A stretch of DNA of 64,000 bases from Sideroxyarcus sp. (GTDB lineage: Bacteria > Pseudomonadota > Gammaproteobacteria > Burkholderiales > Gallionellaceae), in NCBI GenBank assembly GCA_030651895.1, contig JAUSBR010000007.1, positions 1 to 64,000 on the forward strand. The letters run 5' to 3'. The position numbers and the translations under genes are program-made. Positions 10,527 to 21,148 of this stretch are shown in pieces. The notes beneath the pieces were generated by a model that did not search any database, was not told the DNA's origin, and saw only the letters and a program-made list of their open reading frames with translations. The number at the start of each line of letters is the position of its first letter. Position 1 is the stretch's first letter.

Positions 10527-11585
10527 ATGACTCATGAACGCTTCGTGGCACTGTATTGGCTAGCCGCAGCGGCAGCTTTGGCCTGGCTGCTGTATCTGCT
10601 CGACCCCGTACTGACGCCGTTCCTGGCGGCGGGCATCCTGTCATATATCTTGCAACCGCTGGTCGCGCGTTCGGCCAAATGGCGCTTCATGTCGCGTACC
10701 TCGGCTACGGCGCTGGTGATGGTCTTGCTTTTCGGCGCTCTGGTTGCGCTACTGCTGATCCTGTTGCCGCTGCTGCGCTACGAATCGGGCATGCTGATGA
10801 CCAAGTTGCCGGAGTTGCTGGATATCATCCGCCAGCGCCTGCTGCCGCTGCTGGAACAACACCTTGGTGTCACCGTGCAATTGGATGTGGCGACCTTCAA
10901 GGAGTTGCTGAGTGAACACTGGCAGAGCGCGGGCGGCGTCTCGGCCAGCCTGCTGCCCTGGCTGAGCAGCAGCGGTTCGACCCTGATCGCGATCGTGATG
11001 AACCTGTTGCTGATCCCGCTGGTGATGTTCTATCTATTGCGCGACTGGCCGCAGTTGCTGGAACGCGTCGACGGCATCATTCCGCGCCGCTGGCATGCCA
11101 AGACGGTGGAGATCACCGGCGAGGTGGACGTGATTCTGGCCGAGTTTCTGCGCGGCCAACTGTCGGTGATGGTGCTGATGAGCGTGTTCTACGCGCTGGC
11201 GCTGATGCTGACCGGGATGCAGTTCGCCCTGCCCATCGGCATCGTGAGCGGCATGTTGGTGTTTGTGCCCTATCTGGGCGTGATCATCGGCTTGACGCTG
11301 GCGACCCTGGTTGCTTTGACGCAGTTCGATTCCTTCACTGGCGTGCTGCTGGTGTGGGTCGTATTCACCGCGGGCCAGTTGCTGGAAGGAGTTGTGGTCA
11401 CGCCCAAACTGGTCGGTGACCGTATCGGCCTGCACCCGCTGGGGGTGATCTTCGCGCTGCTCGCGTTTGGCCAGTTGTTCGGTTTCTTCGGCGTGCTGTT
11501 GGCGCTGCCGATCTCGGCGATGCTGCTGGTCGGGCTGCGTCATTTCAAAGGCTGGTATCTGACCAGCACCTTATACCTCAAGTGA
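10527..11585 (+). CDS. AI-2E family transporter (PerM/TqsA-like permease)
   Basis: Multi-TM protein; [63 protein letters not shown]. Confidence 0.9.
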   Translation: MTHERFVALYWLAAAAALAWLLYLLDPVLTPFLAAGILSYILQPLVARSAKWRFMSRTSATALVMVLLFGALVALLLILLPLLRYESGMLMTKLPELLDIIRQRLLPLLEQHLGVTVQLDVATFKELLSEHWQSAGGVSASLLPWLSSSGSTLIAIVMNLLLIPLVMFYLLRDWPQLLERVDGIIPRRWHAKTVEITGEVDVILAEFLRGQLSVMVLMSVFYALALMLTGMQFALPIGIVSGMLVFVPYLGVIIGLTLATLVALTQFDSFTGVLLVWVVFTAGQLLEGVVVTPKLVGDRIGLHPLGVIFALLAFGQLFGFFGVLLALPISAMLLVGLRHFKGWYLTSTLYLK

Positions 11586-11586
11586 T

Positions 11587-12246
11587 ATGACCCAATTATT
11601 GCTGGGGATCGCACCCGAGTGGACGCCCACCCTGGATAACTTCGTCGCCGGGCGCAATGCCGAACTGCTTTCCGCATTACGCCAGGCATTGGCGGCGGCA
11701 GGGGGCGAACGGTGTCTGTATGTCTGGGGCGAGGCGGGGGGCGGCAAGAGCCATTTGCTGCAGGCTGCGGTCGAAGCTGCTCGTGCGGCCGGCTGCTCCG
11801 CTGTCTATGTCTACGGCGAAGTGCCGGAAGCCGCGCAGGTGGTAGCGGTGGACGATGTGGAAAGACTGGATGACGCGGCGCAGATCGAACTATTCGCGCT
11901 GTTCAACCGCATGCGCGAAAGCGGTGCCATGCTGCTGGTGAGCGGCACGCAGGCGCCTGCCCACTTGTCATTGCGCGATGATCTGCGCACGCGACTGGGC
12001 TGGGGGCTGGTATACCAGATCCATGCGCTGGACGATGACGAGAAGACACAGGCGCTGAAGCAGCATGCAATGGCGCGCGGACTCGCCCTGCCGGATGAGG
12101 TGACGACCTATTTGCTAAGGCACGGACGCCGCGATCTGCCTGCGCTGCTGGCGACACTGGATGCGCTGGACGAACAGTGCTTGCGCCTGAAAAGGGTTGC
12201 TTCGGTGCCGCTGTTGAAAGAGGTGATGCGGGCAGTAACGGAATGA
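11587..12246 (+). CDS. hda: DnaA regulatory inactivator Hda
   Basis: Short DnaA AAA+ paralog: TLDNFVAGRNAELL, YVWGEAGGGKSHLLQA, VDDVERL, LLRHGRRDLPALLATLDALD; downstream of a permease. Confidence 0.92.
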   Translation: MTQLLLGIAPEWTPTLDNFVAGRNAELLSALRQALAAAGGERCLYVWGEAGGGKSHLLQAAVEAARAAGCSAVYVYGEVPEAAQVVAVDDVERLDDAAQIELFALFNRMRESGAMLLVSGTQAPAHLSLRDDLRTRLGWGLVYQIHALDDDEKTQALKQHAMARGLALPDEVTTYLLRHGRRDLPALLATLDALDEQCLRLKRVASVPLLKEVMRAVTE

Positions 12247-12281
12247 TTGAAAGTGTTTCAACTATATGTATGGGGTGTGAT

Positions 12282-12944
12282 GTGAATCTGGCTTTATTCG
12301 ATCTGGACAATACCCTGTTGAGCGGCGACAGCGACTTCGAGTGGTCGCAGTTCCTTATCGAGCAGGGCGTGCTCGACCGCGAACTGTTCGAGGCGAAGAA
12401 CCTCGCGTTCTACGAGCAGTACAAGGCGGGCACGCTGGATATCCACGAGTTCCTCGATTTCCAATTGAAGCCACTGTCGCGCCATGCGCGCAAGGTACTG
12501 GACGAGTGGCACGAGGAGTTCATGCGCCGCAAGGTGCGCCCGATGATGGGCGACAAGGCGCGCCAACTGGTGGCGCAGCACAAGACTGCGGGCGATGTGT
12601 GCGTGATCATCACCGCCACCAACAGTTTCGTGACGGCACCCATTGCGCGCGAGTTCGGCATCGAACATCTGATCGGCACCGATCCGGAGCAGAAGGACGG
12701 CGAATTCACCGGCCGTGTCGCCGGCATCCCCAGCTTCCGCGACGGCAAGGTGACGCGCATGGAATCCTGGCTGGCCGAACGCGGCTGGAACTGGGCGAGC
12801 TTCGGCGTGACTTCTTTCTATAGTGATTCCCTGAACGACCTGCCCTTGCTCTCCAAAGTGAAGAATCCGGTCGCCGTGGATCCCGACGAGACATTGCGAA
12901 AACACGCTCAAAAACAAGGTTGGCCTATCATTTCCCTGCGCTGA
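12282..12944 (+). CDS. HAD-IB family hydrolase (SerB-like phosphatase)
   Basis: LALFDLDNTLLSGDSD, IITATNSFVTAPIA, SFYSDSLNDLPLL; GTG start chosen. Confidence 0.9.
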   Translation: MNLALFDLDNTLLSGDSDFEWSQFLIEQGVLDRELFEAKNLAFYEQYKAGTLDIHEFLDFQLKPLSRHARKVLDEWHEEFMRRKVRPMMGDKARQLVAQHKTAGDVCVIITATNSFVTAPIAREFGIEHLIGTDPEQKDGEFTGRVAGIPSFRDGKVTRMESWLAERGWNWASFGVTSFYSDSLNDLPLLSKVKNPVAVDPDETLRKHAQKQGWPIISLR

Positions 12945-13019
12945 ACCAAGGCAGGAGAGGGGGCGGTGTATAATTCCGCCCGTCGCCGCGATCCAGCGGC
13001 GATTTCAACTTTTTCGACC

Positions 13020-14366
13020 ATGATAAAAAGACTGTTCAAACGGGTATTCGGCAAATCAGCTCCGGTGCGGGTGGTGGGCGCGGCGCATGTTATTCCATAT
13101 GAAAAACATGGCGTTAGTCGCGATGGCATCAGCCACGGCGCAAAGCGCGTCACCGACGGGCTGCAGGCTGCCGGGTTCCAGGCCTTTGTGGTCGGCGGTG
13201 CAGTGCGCGACTTGCTGCTCGATCGCCAGCCCAAGGATTTCGACGTCGCCACCGATGCCACGCCGGAAGAGGTGAAGCGCGTGTTCCGCCGCGCGCGCAT
13301 CATCGGGCGGCGCTTTCGTCTGGTGCATGTGATGTTTGGTGAAGAGACGGTGGAAGTCTCCACCTTCCGCCGCGCCATCGATGCCGAAGACGCCGAGACC
13401 GACGCGCACGGACGCATCCTGCGCGACAACGAGTTCGGCGACCAGCAACAGGATGCCGCGCGGCGCGACTTCACCGCCAACGCGCTGTTCTACGATCCCG
13501 CTACACAAGAGATTTTCGATTACCACAACGGATATGCCGACATCCGCGCCAACGTTCTGCGCATGATCGGCGACCCGGAAGTGCGCTACCGCGAAGACCC
13601 GGTGCGCATGCTGCGCGCTGTGCGTCTCTCCGCGAAGCTGGGCATGAAAATCGATCCAGCCACGGCCGCCCCGATCTTCAAGATGAAGGAGCTGCTGAGC
13701 AACGTGCCCGAAGCGCGCCTGTTCGACGAGATGCTCAAGCTGCTGCTGTCCGGCCATGCCATGCCGTGCATCAAGAAACTGCGTGCCATGGACTTGCACC
13801 ACGGCATGCTGCCCATGCTCGACGTGATCCTCGAACAGCCGATGGGCGAGAAGTTCGTCATGCTGGCCCTGGAGAACACCGATCAGCGTATCGCCGAAGA
13901 AAAAGCCACTTCCCCCGCCTTCCTGTTTGCCGCATTGTTGTGGCATGAGGTGCTGGCCGCGTGGAAGGCCAAACAGGATGCGGGCGAGAAGCCCATCGGG
14001 GCGATGCATGCGGCGATGGATGAAGTGCTCGACAGGCAGCGCGCGCAACTCGCCATTCCGCGCCGTTACGATACTGTGATGAAAGAACTGTGGCTGATGC
14101 AGCCGCGCTTCGAACAGCGCGGCGGACAGCGCCCCTTGCGTCTGCTGGCCTTGCCGCGTTTCCGTGCCGCTTACGATTTCATGCTGTTGCGCTGCGAGAG
14201 CGGCGAAGTGGAAACCGAGCTGGGTACATGGTGGGAAGAATTCCAGCATGCCAACGACGACCGCCGCGCCGAGATGCTGTTGCCGGATACCGGCGGCCCG
14301 AAGAAACGCCGTCGCCGCAGCAAGAAGCCTGGCTCCGCGACGCAATCTGAATTGCCGATAGACTGA
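13020..14366 (+). CDS. pcnB: Poly(A) polymerase I
   Basis: FVVGGAVRDLLLDRQPKDFDVATDATPEEVKRVFRRARIIGRRFRLVHV; basic C-terminal tail KKRRRRSKKP. Confidence 0.96.
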   Translation: MIKRLFKRVFGKSAPVRVVGAAHVIPYEKHGVSRDGISHGAKRVTDGLQAAGFQAFVVGGAVRDLLLDRQPKDFDVATDATPEEVKRVFRRARIIGRRFRLVHVMFGEETVEVSTFRRAIDAEDAETDAHGRILRDNEFGDQQQDAARRDFTANALFYDPATQEIFDYHNGYADIRANVLRMIGDPEVRYREDPVRMLRAVRLSAKLGMKIDPATAAPIFKMKELLSNVPEARLFDEMLKLLLSGHAMPCIKKLRAMDLHHGMLPMLDVILEQPMGEKFVMLALENTDQRIAEEKATSPAFLFAALLWHEVLAAWKAKQDAGEKPIGAMHAAMDEVLDRQRAQLAIPRRYDTVMKELWLMQPRFEQRGGQRPLRLLALPRFRAAYDFMLLRCESGEVETELGTWWEEFQHANDDRRAEMLLPDTGGPKKRRRRSKKPGSATQSELPID

Positions 14367-14845
14367 TGAAGCACGTTGCGTTCGTCGGGCTGGGCAGCAA
14401 CCTGGCTGATCCCGCCGCACAGGTGTCGCAGGCGCTGGACATGCTGGACGGGTTGCCGCAGACACGCTTGCTGAAGAAGTCATCACTGTATCGCAGCGCG
14501 CCGGTGGGTTATCTGGATCAGCCGGACTTCATCAACGCGGTAGCGCAGGTAGAGACGGAACTGGTTCCGCACGCGCTGCTTGATGCGCTGCTGGCGCTGG
14601 AGCAGGAATGCGGTCGCACGCGCGAGTTTCGCAACGCGCCGCGCACGCTGGATCTGGATGTGTTGCTGTACGATGACATGGTGCATCACGAACACGGCCT
14701 GACCATCCCGCACCCGCAGATGCACCTGCGTGCGTTCGTGTTGCAGCCCTTGCTGGAGATCGCGCCGGACTGCGTGATCCCCGGCGTGGGTACGGCGGCA
14801 GAGGCTGGGCGGACGTGTGCGGAGCAAAAACTGGAGCGGATCTGA
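14366..14845 (+). CDS. folK: 2-amino-4-hydroxy-6-hydroxymethyldihydropteridine pyrophosphokinase
   Basis: VGLGSNLADPAAQVSQAL, NAPRTLDLDVLLYDD, LTIPHPQMHLRAFVLQPLLEIAPD. Confidence 0.96.
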   Translation: MKHVAFVGLGSNLADPAAQVSQALDMLDGLPQTRLLKKSSLYRSAPVGYLDQPDFINAVAQVETELVPHALLDALLALEQECGRTREFRNAPRTLDLDVLLYDDMVHHEHGLTIPHPQMHLRAFVLQPLLEIAPDCVIPGVGTAAEAGRTCAEQKLERI

Positions 14846-15487
14846 ATGCCCCTGAGTAAATATCGCTACATCGTGGTGGAGGGCCCCATCGGCGTAGGCA
14901 AGACCAGTCTTGCGCAACGCCTGGCCGATATTGCCGAAGCACATGCCCTGCTGGAGAAACCGCAGGACAACCCCTTTCTGGCCAACTTCTATCAGGACCC
15001 TGCGCGCTACGCGTTGCCTACCCAGTTGTTCTTCCTGTTCCAGCGCATCAACGAAGCACGCGACCTGGCGCAGATGGATATGTTCCGCAGCCGCACTGTC
15101 TCCGATTACCTGTTCGAGAAGGACGCACTGTTTGCCCGGCTGACCCTGAGCGATCAGGAATACAAACTCTACCAGTCCATCTATCAGGGCCTGTCGCCGC
15201 AGGCACCCGCACCCGACCTGGTGATCTATCTGCAGGCACCGACTTACACACTGTCCGAGCGTGTGCGCCGGCGCGGCAACCGCTACGAACGTACTATTCA
15301 GGACGACTATCTGGAGCGGCTCTCGGCCAGCTACGGCGAGTTCTTCCATCACTATGATGCTGCGCCGGTACTGGTGGTGAACAGCGAACACCTGAATTTT
15401 GTGGATAATGCAGACGACTTCAGCCTGCTGCTCGACCGCATCGCCAAGATGCGCGGACGCAGGGAATATTTCAACGTGGGGGCATGA
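14846..15487 (+). CDS. Deoxynucleoside kinase
   Basis: [34 protein letters not shown]-like, [27 protein letters not shown]. Confidence 0.92.
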   Translation: MPLSKYRYIVVEGPIGVGKTSLAQRLADIAEAHALLEKPQDNPFLANFYQDPARYALPTQLFFLFQRINEARDLAQMDMFRSRTVSDYLFEKDALFARLTLSDQEYKLYQSIYQGLSPQAPAPDLVIYLQAPTYTLSERVRRRGNRYERTIQDDYLERLSASYGEFFHHYDAAPVLVVNSEHLNFVDNADDFSLLLDRIAKMRGRREYFNVGA

Positions 15488-15488
15488 T

Positions 15489-16280
15489 ATGCGAACAACC
15501 CTGAGCAAACTTCAATCCATGCGCGACAAGGGCGAGAAGATCGCCGTGCTGACCTGCTACGACGCCAGCTTTGCCACGCTGATGGAAACCAACGGCGTGG
15601 ACGTGCTGCTGGTTGGCGATTCGCTGGGCATGGTCGTGCAGGGGCGCGAGAGCACCCTGCCGGTCACCATCGAGCAGATGGCTTATCACACCGCCTGTGT
15701 GGTCAGCGGAGCACAGCAGGCTTTCGTTGTTGCCGACATGCCGTTCGGCACCTCGCAGTTCAGCGCGCGCGAGACATTCGGCCATGCCGTGCAACTGATG
15801 CAGGCGGGTGCAGAGATGGTCAAGCTCGAAGGCGGTGCCGAGATGGCTGAGACTGTCGCCTTTCTCACCTCGCGCGGTATCCCGGTCTGCGCGCACATCG
15901 GTCTCACCCCGCAATCGGTCAACCAGCTCGGCGGTTACAAGGTGCAAGGCAAGACCGATGCCGCCGCGAAAAAACTGTTGCAGGACGCGAAGGCCTTGCA
16001 GGAGGCAGGCGCGGGCATGATCGTGCTCGAAGCCATTCCCGCCGAGCTCGGCGCGCAAGTCACCCAACAATTGCGCATCCCCACCATTGGTATCGGTGCG
16101 GGTGCCGCTTGTTCCGGCCAGGTGCTGGTGGTGTATGACATGCTCGGCATCTACCCCGGCAAGAAGGCGCGTTTTGTGAAGGATTTCATGCAGGGCGCAT
16201 CTTCCATCGCTGATGCGGTGGCGCACTATGTCGCCGAAGTGAAGTCCGGAAAATTCCCCGGTGCAGAGCATTCATTCTGA
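15489..16280 (+). CDS. panB: 3-methyl-2-oxobutanoate hydroxymethyltransferase
   Basis: [67 protein letters not shown]. Confidence 0.97.
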   Translation: MRTTLSKLQSMRDKGEKIAVLTCYDASFATLMETNGVDVLLVGDSLGMVVQGRESTLPVTIEQMAYHTACVVSGAQQAFVVADMPFGTSQFSARETFGHAVQLMQAGAEMVKLEGGAEMAETVAFLTSRGIPVCAHIGLTPQSVNQLGGYKVQGKTDAAAKKLLQDAKALQEAGAGMIVLEAIPAELGAQVTQQLRIPTIGIGAGAACSGQVLVVYDMLGIYPGKKARFVKDFMQGASSIADAVAHYVAEVKSGKFPGAEHSF

Positions 16281-17107
16281 TGCAACTCATCCATTCCGTT
16301 CCCGAACTGCGCGCCCGCCTTGCCAACGAGAAGGCCGTCGCCTTCGTGCCCACCATGGGCAATCTGCACGAGGGGCACATCGAACTGGTGCGCATCGCGC
16401 GCCAGCAGGGTAGCTGTGTGGTGGTGAGCGTCTTCGTCAACCCGCTGCAATTTGGCCCCAACGAGGATTTCGACAAATACCCGCGCACGCTGGATGCGGA
16501 TTGCGAGAAGTTGAGAGGCTTGGCCGATGTGGTGTTCGCGCCTGCCGTGGCCGATATGTATCCCGAGCAGCAGACGCTGTTCGTCGAGCCGCCGCCCATC
16601 GCCAGCGAACTTTGCGGTGAGTTCCGCCCCGGCCATTTCCGCGGCATGGCGACGGTGGTGCTCAAGCTGTTCAACCTGGCGCAGCCGCAGGTCGCTATCT
16701 TCGGCAAGAAGGATTACCAGCAACTGGCCATCATCCGGCAGATGGTCACCCAGTTCAATTTGCCCATCACAATAGTGGGGGCGGAAACCTCGCGCGCGGC
16801 GGACGGGCTGGCCTTGTCTTCGCGCAACCAGTACCTGTCGCTACAGGAGCGAACCGAAGCGGCTTTCCTCAGTCAAACATTGCGTGGGATGGGGGAAGCA
16901 TTGAAAAAGGGCGCGGGCGATTATCTTGCGCTGGAGCGGGAAGCGGGCGCGGCGCTTGCCAAGCGCGGCTGGGGGGTGGAATATGTCTCCGTGCGCAAGC
17001 AGTCCGATCTCGGCGTGCCGACCAAGGGCGACCGCAAACTGGTGATTGTGGCGGCGGCGCGGCTGGGCAAGACCCGGTTGATCGACAATCTGGATGTTTG
17101 TCTTTAG
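16280..17107 (+). CDS. panC: Pantothenate synthetase
   Basis: FVPTMGNLHEGHIELVRIA, VSVFVNPLQFGPNEDFDKYPRTL, FGKKDYQQLAIIRQMV. Confidence 0.97.
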   Translation: MQLIHSVPELRARLANEKAVAFVPTMGNLHEGHIELVRIARQQGSCVVVSVFVNPLQFGPNEDFDKYPRTLDADCEKLRGLADVVFAPAVADMYPEQQTLFVEPPPIASELCGEFRPGHFRGMATVVLKLFNLAQPQVAIFGKKDYQQLAIIRQMVTQFNLPITIVGAETSRAADGLALSSRNQYLSLQERTEAAFLSQTLRGMGEALKKGAGDYLALEREAGAALAKRGWGVEYVSVRKQSDLGVPTKGDRKLVIVAAARLGKTRLIDNLDVCL

Positions 17108-17194
17108 CGCTCGGACGTTTATAATGCGCGCCCCCTGAGAGTCGGGGAGGGATATATAGCTGTTTTCTGCCCTGGAAGGGTTGAGGAGGTGACC

Positions 17195-17578
17195 ATGCAA
17201 CGAACCATGCTACAGGCCAAATTGCACCGCGTGCGCGTGACGCAGTCCGAACTGCATTACGAGGGTTCGTGCGCCATCGACGATGACCTGTTGGATGCTT
17301 CCGGTATTAAAGAATATCAGGCTATCGATATCTACAACGTCACCAACGGCGAGCGCTTCAGCACCTATGCGATTCGCGCCGAGCGCGGTTCGCGCACCAT
17401 CTCGGTCAACGGGGCGGCAGCACACAAGGCGAATCCCGGCGACATCCTCATCATCGCGGCTTTCTCCGTTTATTCCGAGTTGGAGCTGCAGAAGTACCAT
17501 CCCACGCTTGTGTATGTGGACGAGCACAACCGCATCATCGAAAAACGCGACAATATACCGGTCCAGGCCGCAGCCTGA
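17195..17578 (+). CDS. panD: Aspartate 1-decarboxylase
   Basis: [35 protein letters not shown] (GS autoprocessing site), [27 protein letters not shown]. Confidence 0.97.
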   Translation: MQRTMLQAKLHRVRVTQSELHYEGSCAIDDDLLDASGIKEYQAIDIYNVTNGERFSTYAIRAERGSRTISVNGAAAHKANPGDILIIAAFSVYSELELQKYHPTLVYVDEHNRIIEKRDNIPVQAAA

Positions 17579-17581
17579 ATG

Positions 17582-17609
17582 AACAAGCCCCGCTAAAGCG
17601 GGGCTTGTT
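17582..17609 (+). terminator. Intrinsic terminator-like hairpin after panD
   Basis: AACAAGCCCCGC-TAAA-GCGGGGCTTGTT, perfect 12-bp stem. Confidence 0.85.
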
Positions 17610-17757
17610 GTATAAATATCAAATATATTCAATTGAGTAATTAATCCTCCCGAAAGGGTCGGGATGTAGTCCATTTGTCGTATTGACCCCGCGTAATCAA
17701 ACACGTAACCTGATCACGCATATATAAAAAATAACGGGCGAGTGGGAGATAGTGTTG

Positions 17758-19191
17758 ATGAAAAATCGGGTTCAACAAATCGTTTTAGGATGCTTGGGGT
17801 TGTTTTTCGCCCTGTCAGTTTTTGCGGCTGACGCCGTGAGAGACAAGGGAGCAAGCCAGATATCCAAGGCGAACACATTGGTTCAAGCGGGAAAATTCAA
17901 GGCGGCATACAAGCTATTGCAGCCACTGGAATTTGAGTTGGCCGGAAATGTGCAATACGACTACCTGCTGGGTGTCTGTGCCGTAAATGCGGGAAAACCC
18001 GACAGGGCTACCATCGCTTTGGAACGAGTCGTTGCAACCAATTCAGGCTATGGTGATGCGCGGCAGTGGTTGGCTATCGCCTATTTCCAATCGGGAGATA
18101 TGGATCGCGCGAAGAAGGAGTTCAACACGGTTCTGGAGCAAAAGTCTTCCGCGCAGACCAAGTCAACGGCGAATCAGTACCTCAAAGCGATCAAGCAGCA
18201 AGAGGATGCCAAGGAAGTCGCCGCGAAAAAGGCGCAGCAACCCTATTTGCTTGGCGGAATAGAGCTTGGCTACGGACACGACTCGAGTATCGCGACGGTG
18301 CCTGATGCCTATTCTTCTGCCTATTCCGCATCGATAGGTGTAGCCCCGCCGCCCGACAAGCCCAGCATTCCAAGCGGCATTTCGGACAACTTCTCCCTTC
18401 TGAATCTCAACATGGAAGGGCGCGTTCCTTTTGCATCGGTCGGGACTTACGGTTTCGTCTCAGTTGACTCCAGCCATCGGGCGTATAACAACCATAGCTC
18501 GATGAATTCGCACACCAGCCTGGTGAAAGGCGGGGTAAGTGCCACATCGCAGGGCGATACCTATCGTTTTGATGTCGCGCGTCGCGGGTATCGTCAACAG
18601 GGGACGGAAACAGGCTATACGAACAACAGCGCGCAAAACTCGGTGACAGGAGATGTGCGATTCATGGTCAGCGCTCGTGACTATTGGGCGTTCACGGTTC
18701 AATACAACACGCCGCGTTATGTGACATCTCCGGATCAAGACACCAACCAGATGATGTACGGAACTAACTTCATGCATATCTTTGCGCAGGAAGGGTCACC
18801 GTTGATCTATTTTGCGCTGAACCACGCGCGCGATCGTGCGGTACGTGAACTGACGAACCACTCACCGCTGATTTCTTCGACGGATGTCAGCAGAAACACC
18901 AATACCGTCATGCTCTACTCACAGTATTCGTTTGGTAAAGATGTCGATGTGACGGGCATGTGGATGAAGAGTTTCCGTAAAGACACTAAAGCGTATGCGC
19001 GTGCCTATGTGGCTGAATTGCCATATGGCAGGGATGCCATGACCGTACTCATGTTGGGAATGAATTGGCGCCCTGCACCGAATTGGATCTTGCATCCGCA
19101 GTGGATGCGTATAAAAAACGCATCGAACATCCCTTTGTACGGGTTCCAAAAGACCGAGTTCAGTCTGAGCCTGAAAAGGGAATTTAAGTAA
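17758..19191 (+). CDS. Exported TPR protein with C-terminal outer-membrane beta-barrel (SLAM/DUF560-like architecture, tentative)
   Basis: Signal peptide ending SVFAAD; TPR-like helices (NTLVQAGKFKAAYKLLQP...YDYLLGVCAVNAGKPDRATIALERV...ARQWLAIAYFQSGDMDRAKKEF); alternating aromatic beta-strands to the C-terminus. Confidence 0.65.
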   Translation: MKNRVQQIVLGCLGLFFALSVFAADAVRDKGASQISKANTLVQAGKFKAAYKLLQPLEFELAGNVQYDYLLGVCAVNAGKPDRATIALERVVATNSGYGDARQWLAIAYFQSGDMDRAKKEFNTVLEQKSSAQTKSTANQYLKAIKQQEDAKEVAAKKAQQPYLLGGIELGYGHDSSIATVPDAYSSAYSASIGVAPPPDKPSIPSGISDNFSLLNLNMEGRVPFASVGTYGFVSVDSSHRAYNNHSSMNSHTSLVKGGVSATSQGDTYRFDVARRGYRQQGTETGYTNNSAQNSVTGDVRFMVSARDYWAFTVQYNTPRYVTSPDQDTNQMMYGTNFMHIFAQEGSPLIYFALNHARDRAVRELTNHSPLISSTDVSRNTNTVMLYSQYSFGKDVDVTGMWMKSFRKDTKAYARAYVAELPYGRDAMTVLMLGMNWRPAPNWILHPQWMRIKNASNIPLYGFQKTEFSLSLKREFK

Positions 19192-19214
19192 CTTGCAAGT
19201 ATTGGAGGTGTGAC

Positions 19215-19874
19215 ATGAAAACTACACAGTTGATAGCAATGGCCCTATCCGGTGTGCTGGTTGCATCCGGATCATACGCAGATGATCTGTCAGTGCAGGA
19301 AAATTCGATCAGGAAGGCGGCCCGTGTCCGGCAGCAGACGGCTCCTCCGGTCAGTGTGCAGAATACGCCCGCTCCTGTGAATCAGGTTGCGCCGGTACTG
19401 ACAAGGCCTCTAGTGATGGCCCCGCTTCCGGTTCTGGCACCCGCGGCGCCGTTAGTGCCTATGGTCGCTCCTAGATTGTTGACTCCCCCGGTGTTGACGG
19501 TGAATCCGGTGCCGCTGCCGGTGATTGCGCCCATCGCGCCTCCCGTCTTCACAGCAATGCCGATTCTGCCGGTAATCACACCGCCGTTGATCGTGATTCC
19601 GCCGCCCCCGCTGGTGTTGCTGCCACCTCCCATCATCACTGTACCTATTGTGTTTGTGCCTCCGCCGATCATTTATAGAACTTCCGATCGACGTCTGAAA
19701 ACGAATATCCATCGTATCGGTACTCACCCGCGCGGATTTGGCATCTATGAGTATGACTATGTTTGGGGTGAGCACGCGGTCGGAGTGATGGCGGATGAGG
19801 TTATGGTCAGCATGCCCGAGGCTGTACTCAGGGGCGAGGATGGGTATGACAGAGTGGATTATTCGAAACTGTAG
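19215..19874 (+). CDS. Exported Pro/Val-rich stalk protein with short Peptidase_S74-like C-terminal motif
   Basis: Signal peptide MKTTQLIAMALSGVLVASGSYA; proline-rich middle; C-terminus SDRRLKTNIHRIGTHPRGFGIYEYDYVWGEHAVGVMADEV...DGYDRVDYSKL. Confidence 0.7.
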   Translation: MKTTQLIAMALSGVLVASGSYADDLSVQENSIRKAARVRQQTAPPVSVQNTPAPVNQVAPVLTRPLVMAPLPVLAPAAPLVPMVAPRLLTPPVLTVNPVPLPVIAPIAPPVFTAMPILPVITPPLIVIPPPPLVLLPPPIITVPIVFVPPPIIYRTSDRRLKTNIHRIGTHPRGFGIYEYDYVWGEHAVGVMADEVMVSMPEAVLRGEDGYDRVDYSKL

Positions 19875-19897
19875 AAGGTGATTTGGGAGTGGAAATC

Positions 19898-21130
19898 ATG
19901 AAGAACTTTATTTTCGCTGTAGGCGCTCTTGCAGCGCTTGTCTCGCTGGACGTTGCCGCGGCAGCCGGGAGTTTTCAGTTTGTCTCCGGGGATGTAAAGG
20001 TGACTTCGGCGACAGGCAAGGATCGCATTGCCCGCAAAGGTGGCGATATCAACGAAGGAGATACAATCACTTCCGCCGCTTCCGCCTCTGCGCAGGTGAA
20101 GATGAAGGATGACGGTTTGATCATCGTGCGTCCGGAAACCAAGTTGCGTATCACGACTTTCCGCTTTAGCGGCAAAGCTGATGGGTCTGAACGCAGTTTG
20201 ATCTCATTGGTAAAAGGTGGGTTTCGAGCCATCACAGGAATGATCGGTCGTAGCAATAAGGAAAACTACAAGATCGAAACGCCGACCGCGACGATCGGTA
20301 TCCGGGGAACTGACCATGAGCCGATGTTCATCCCTAATCCGGTGGATGGGCGTCCTGCTCTGGGAGAACCGGGAACATATGACAAGGTGAATAGCGGGGC
20401 GGCAGTGCTTTCGACTGCAAAGGGTTTGGTGGTCATCAATCCCAACAGCGCGGGTTTTGTGCCCAACATGGTCAATGCGAGGCCGACCATATTGCCCAAT
20501 ATCCCCGCCTTCTATCGACCGCCAACCAGAGATGAGCCGGCAATCGTCCCGGTTGCTAGGCAACAGCCAGTGGGGACACTGGCCAGCCCGGGGGGGCTGA
20601 TCAAGGGATCGACTCTTACTAGGGCGCCGCTTACCGGCAACTTGCCGGTCACGACGCTGAAGCCGTTGACGACTACGTTGACTGCTCCTGTCACTGCGCT
20701 GCCGACGACTACGAAGACCTTGCAGCCGCTGACGACCACTATCCAGCCGATCACAACAACGATTCAGCCGGTCACGACCATTCAGCCGACAACTACGATC
20801 CAGCCGGTCACGACGACGATCCAACCGCTGACGACCACTATCCAGCCGATCACCACAACGATCCAGCCCACCACGACTATTCAACCGACAACGACGATCC
20901 AGCCGATTACGACAATTCAACCAACGCTTACCATCTCGGATAGGCGCCTGAAGAAGAACATCAAACGTATCGGCACGCACCCGCTGGGAATCGGTATGTA
21001 TGAGTTCGATTACCTCTGGGGCGAACACGCTACGGGCGTGATGGCTGATGAGGTTCGTACAATCAGGCCAGATGCTGTGACCAGAGGTGCCGATGGATTT
21101 GATCGCGTGGATTACAGCAAATTGAATTGA
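19898..21130 (+). CDS. FecR-domain exported protein with TTIQP repeats and short Peptidase_S74-like C-terminal motif
   Basis: Signal peptide; GDVKVTSATGKDRIARKGGDINEGDTITS...RITTFRFSG...IETPTATIGIRGTD (FecR); Thr-rich repeat; SDRRLKKNIKRIGTHPLGIGMYEFDYLWGEHATGVMADEV...VDYSKLN. Confidence 0.75.
   Translation: MKNFIFAVGALAALVSLDVAAAAGSFQFVSGDVKVTSATGKDRIARKGGDINEGDTITSAASASAQVKMKDDGLIIVRPETKLRITTFRFSGKADGSERSLISLVKGGFRAITGMIGRSNKENYKIETPTATIGIRGTDHEPMFIPNPVDGRPALGEPGTYDKVNSGAAVLSTAKGLVVINPNSAGFVPNMVNARPTILPNIPAFYRPPTRDEPAIVPVARQQPVGTLASPGGLIKGSTLTRAPLTGNLPVTTLKPLTTTLTAPVTALPTTTKTLQPLTTTIQPITTTIQPVTTIQPTTTIQPVTTTIQPLTTTIQPITTTIQPTTTIQPTTTIQPITTIQPTLTISDRRLKKNIKRIGTHPLGIGMYEFDYLWGEHATGVMADEVRTIRPDAVTRGADGFDRVDYSKLN
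20700..20935 (+). repeat. In-frame tandem repeat encoding (T)TTIQP-x units
   Basis: Ten IQP-centred units plus one LQP unit visible in the translation; DNA repeats of the type ACGAC(G/C)A(C/T)(G/T)AT(C/T)CAGCCG. Confidence 0.9.
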
Positions 21131-21148
21131 GTACTGCCGTATCCTGAA

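Noticed and set aside
17648-17664. TCCCGA-AAGGG-TCGGGA inverted repeat as a riboswitch or operator
   Set aside because: Only a 6-bp stem; no match to a riboswitch core I know; left as an unassigned small dyad.
20700-20935. Repeated DNA resembling a CRISPR or tandem array
   Set aside because: Units are in frame, short, without unique spacers, and encode TTIQP peptide repeats.
19898-21130. FecR-domain protein as an anti-sigma FecR of a FecIR system
   Set aside because: Has a signal peptide, no cytoplasmic/TM anti-sigma organisation and no adjacent ECF sigma gene.
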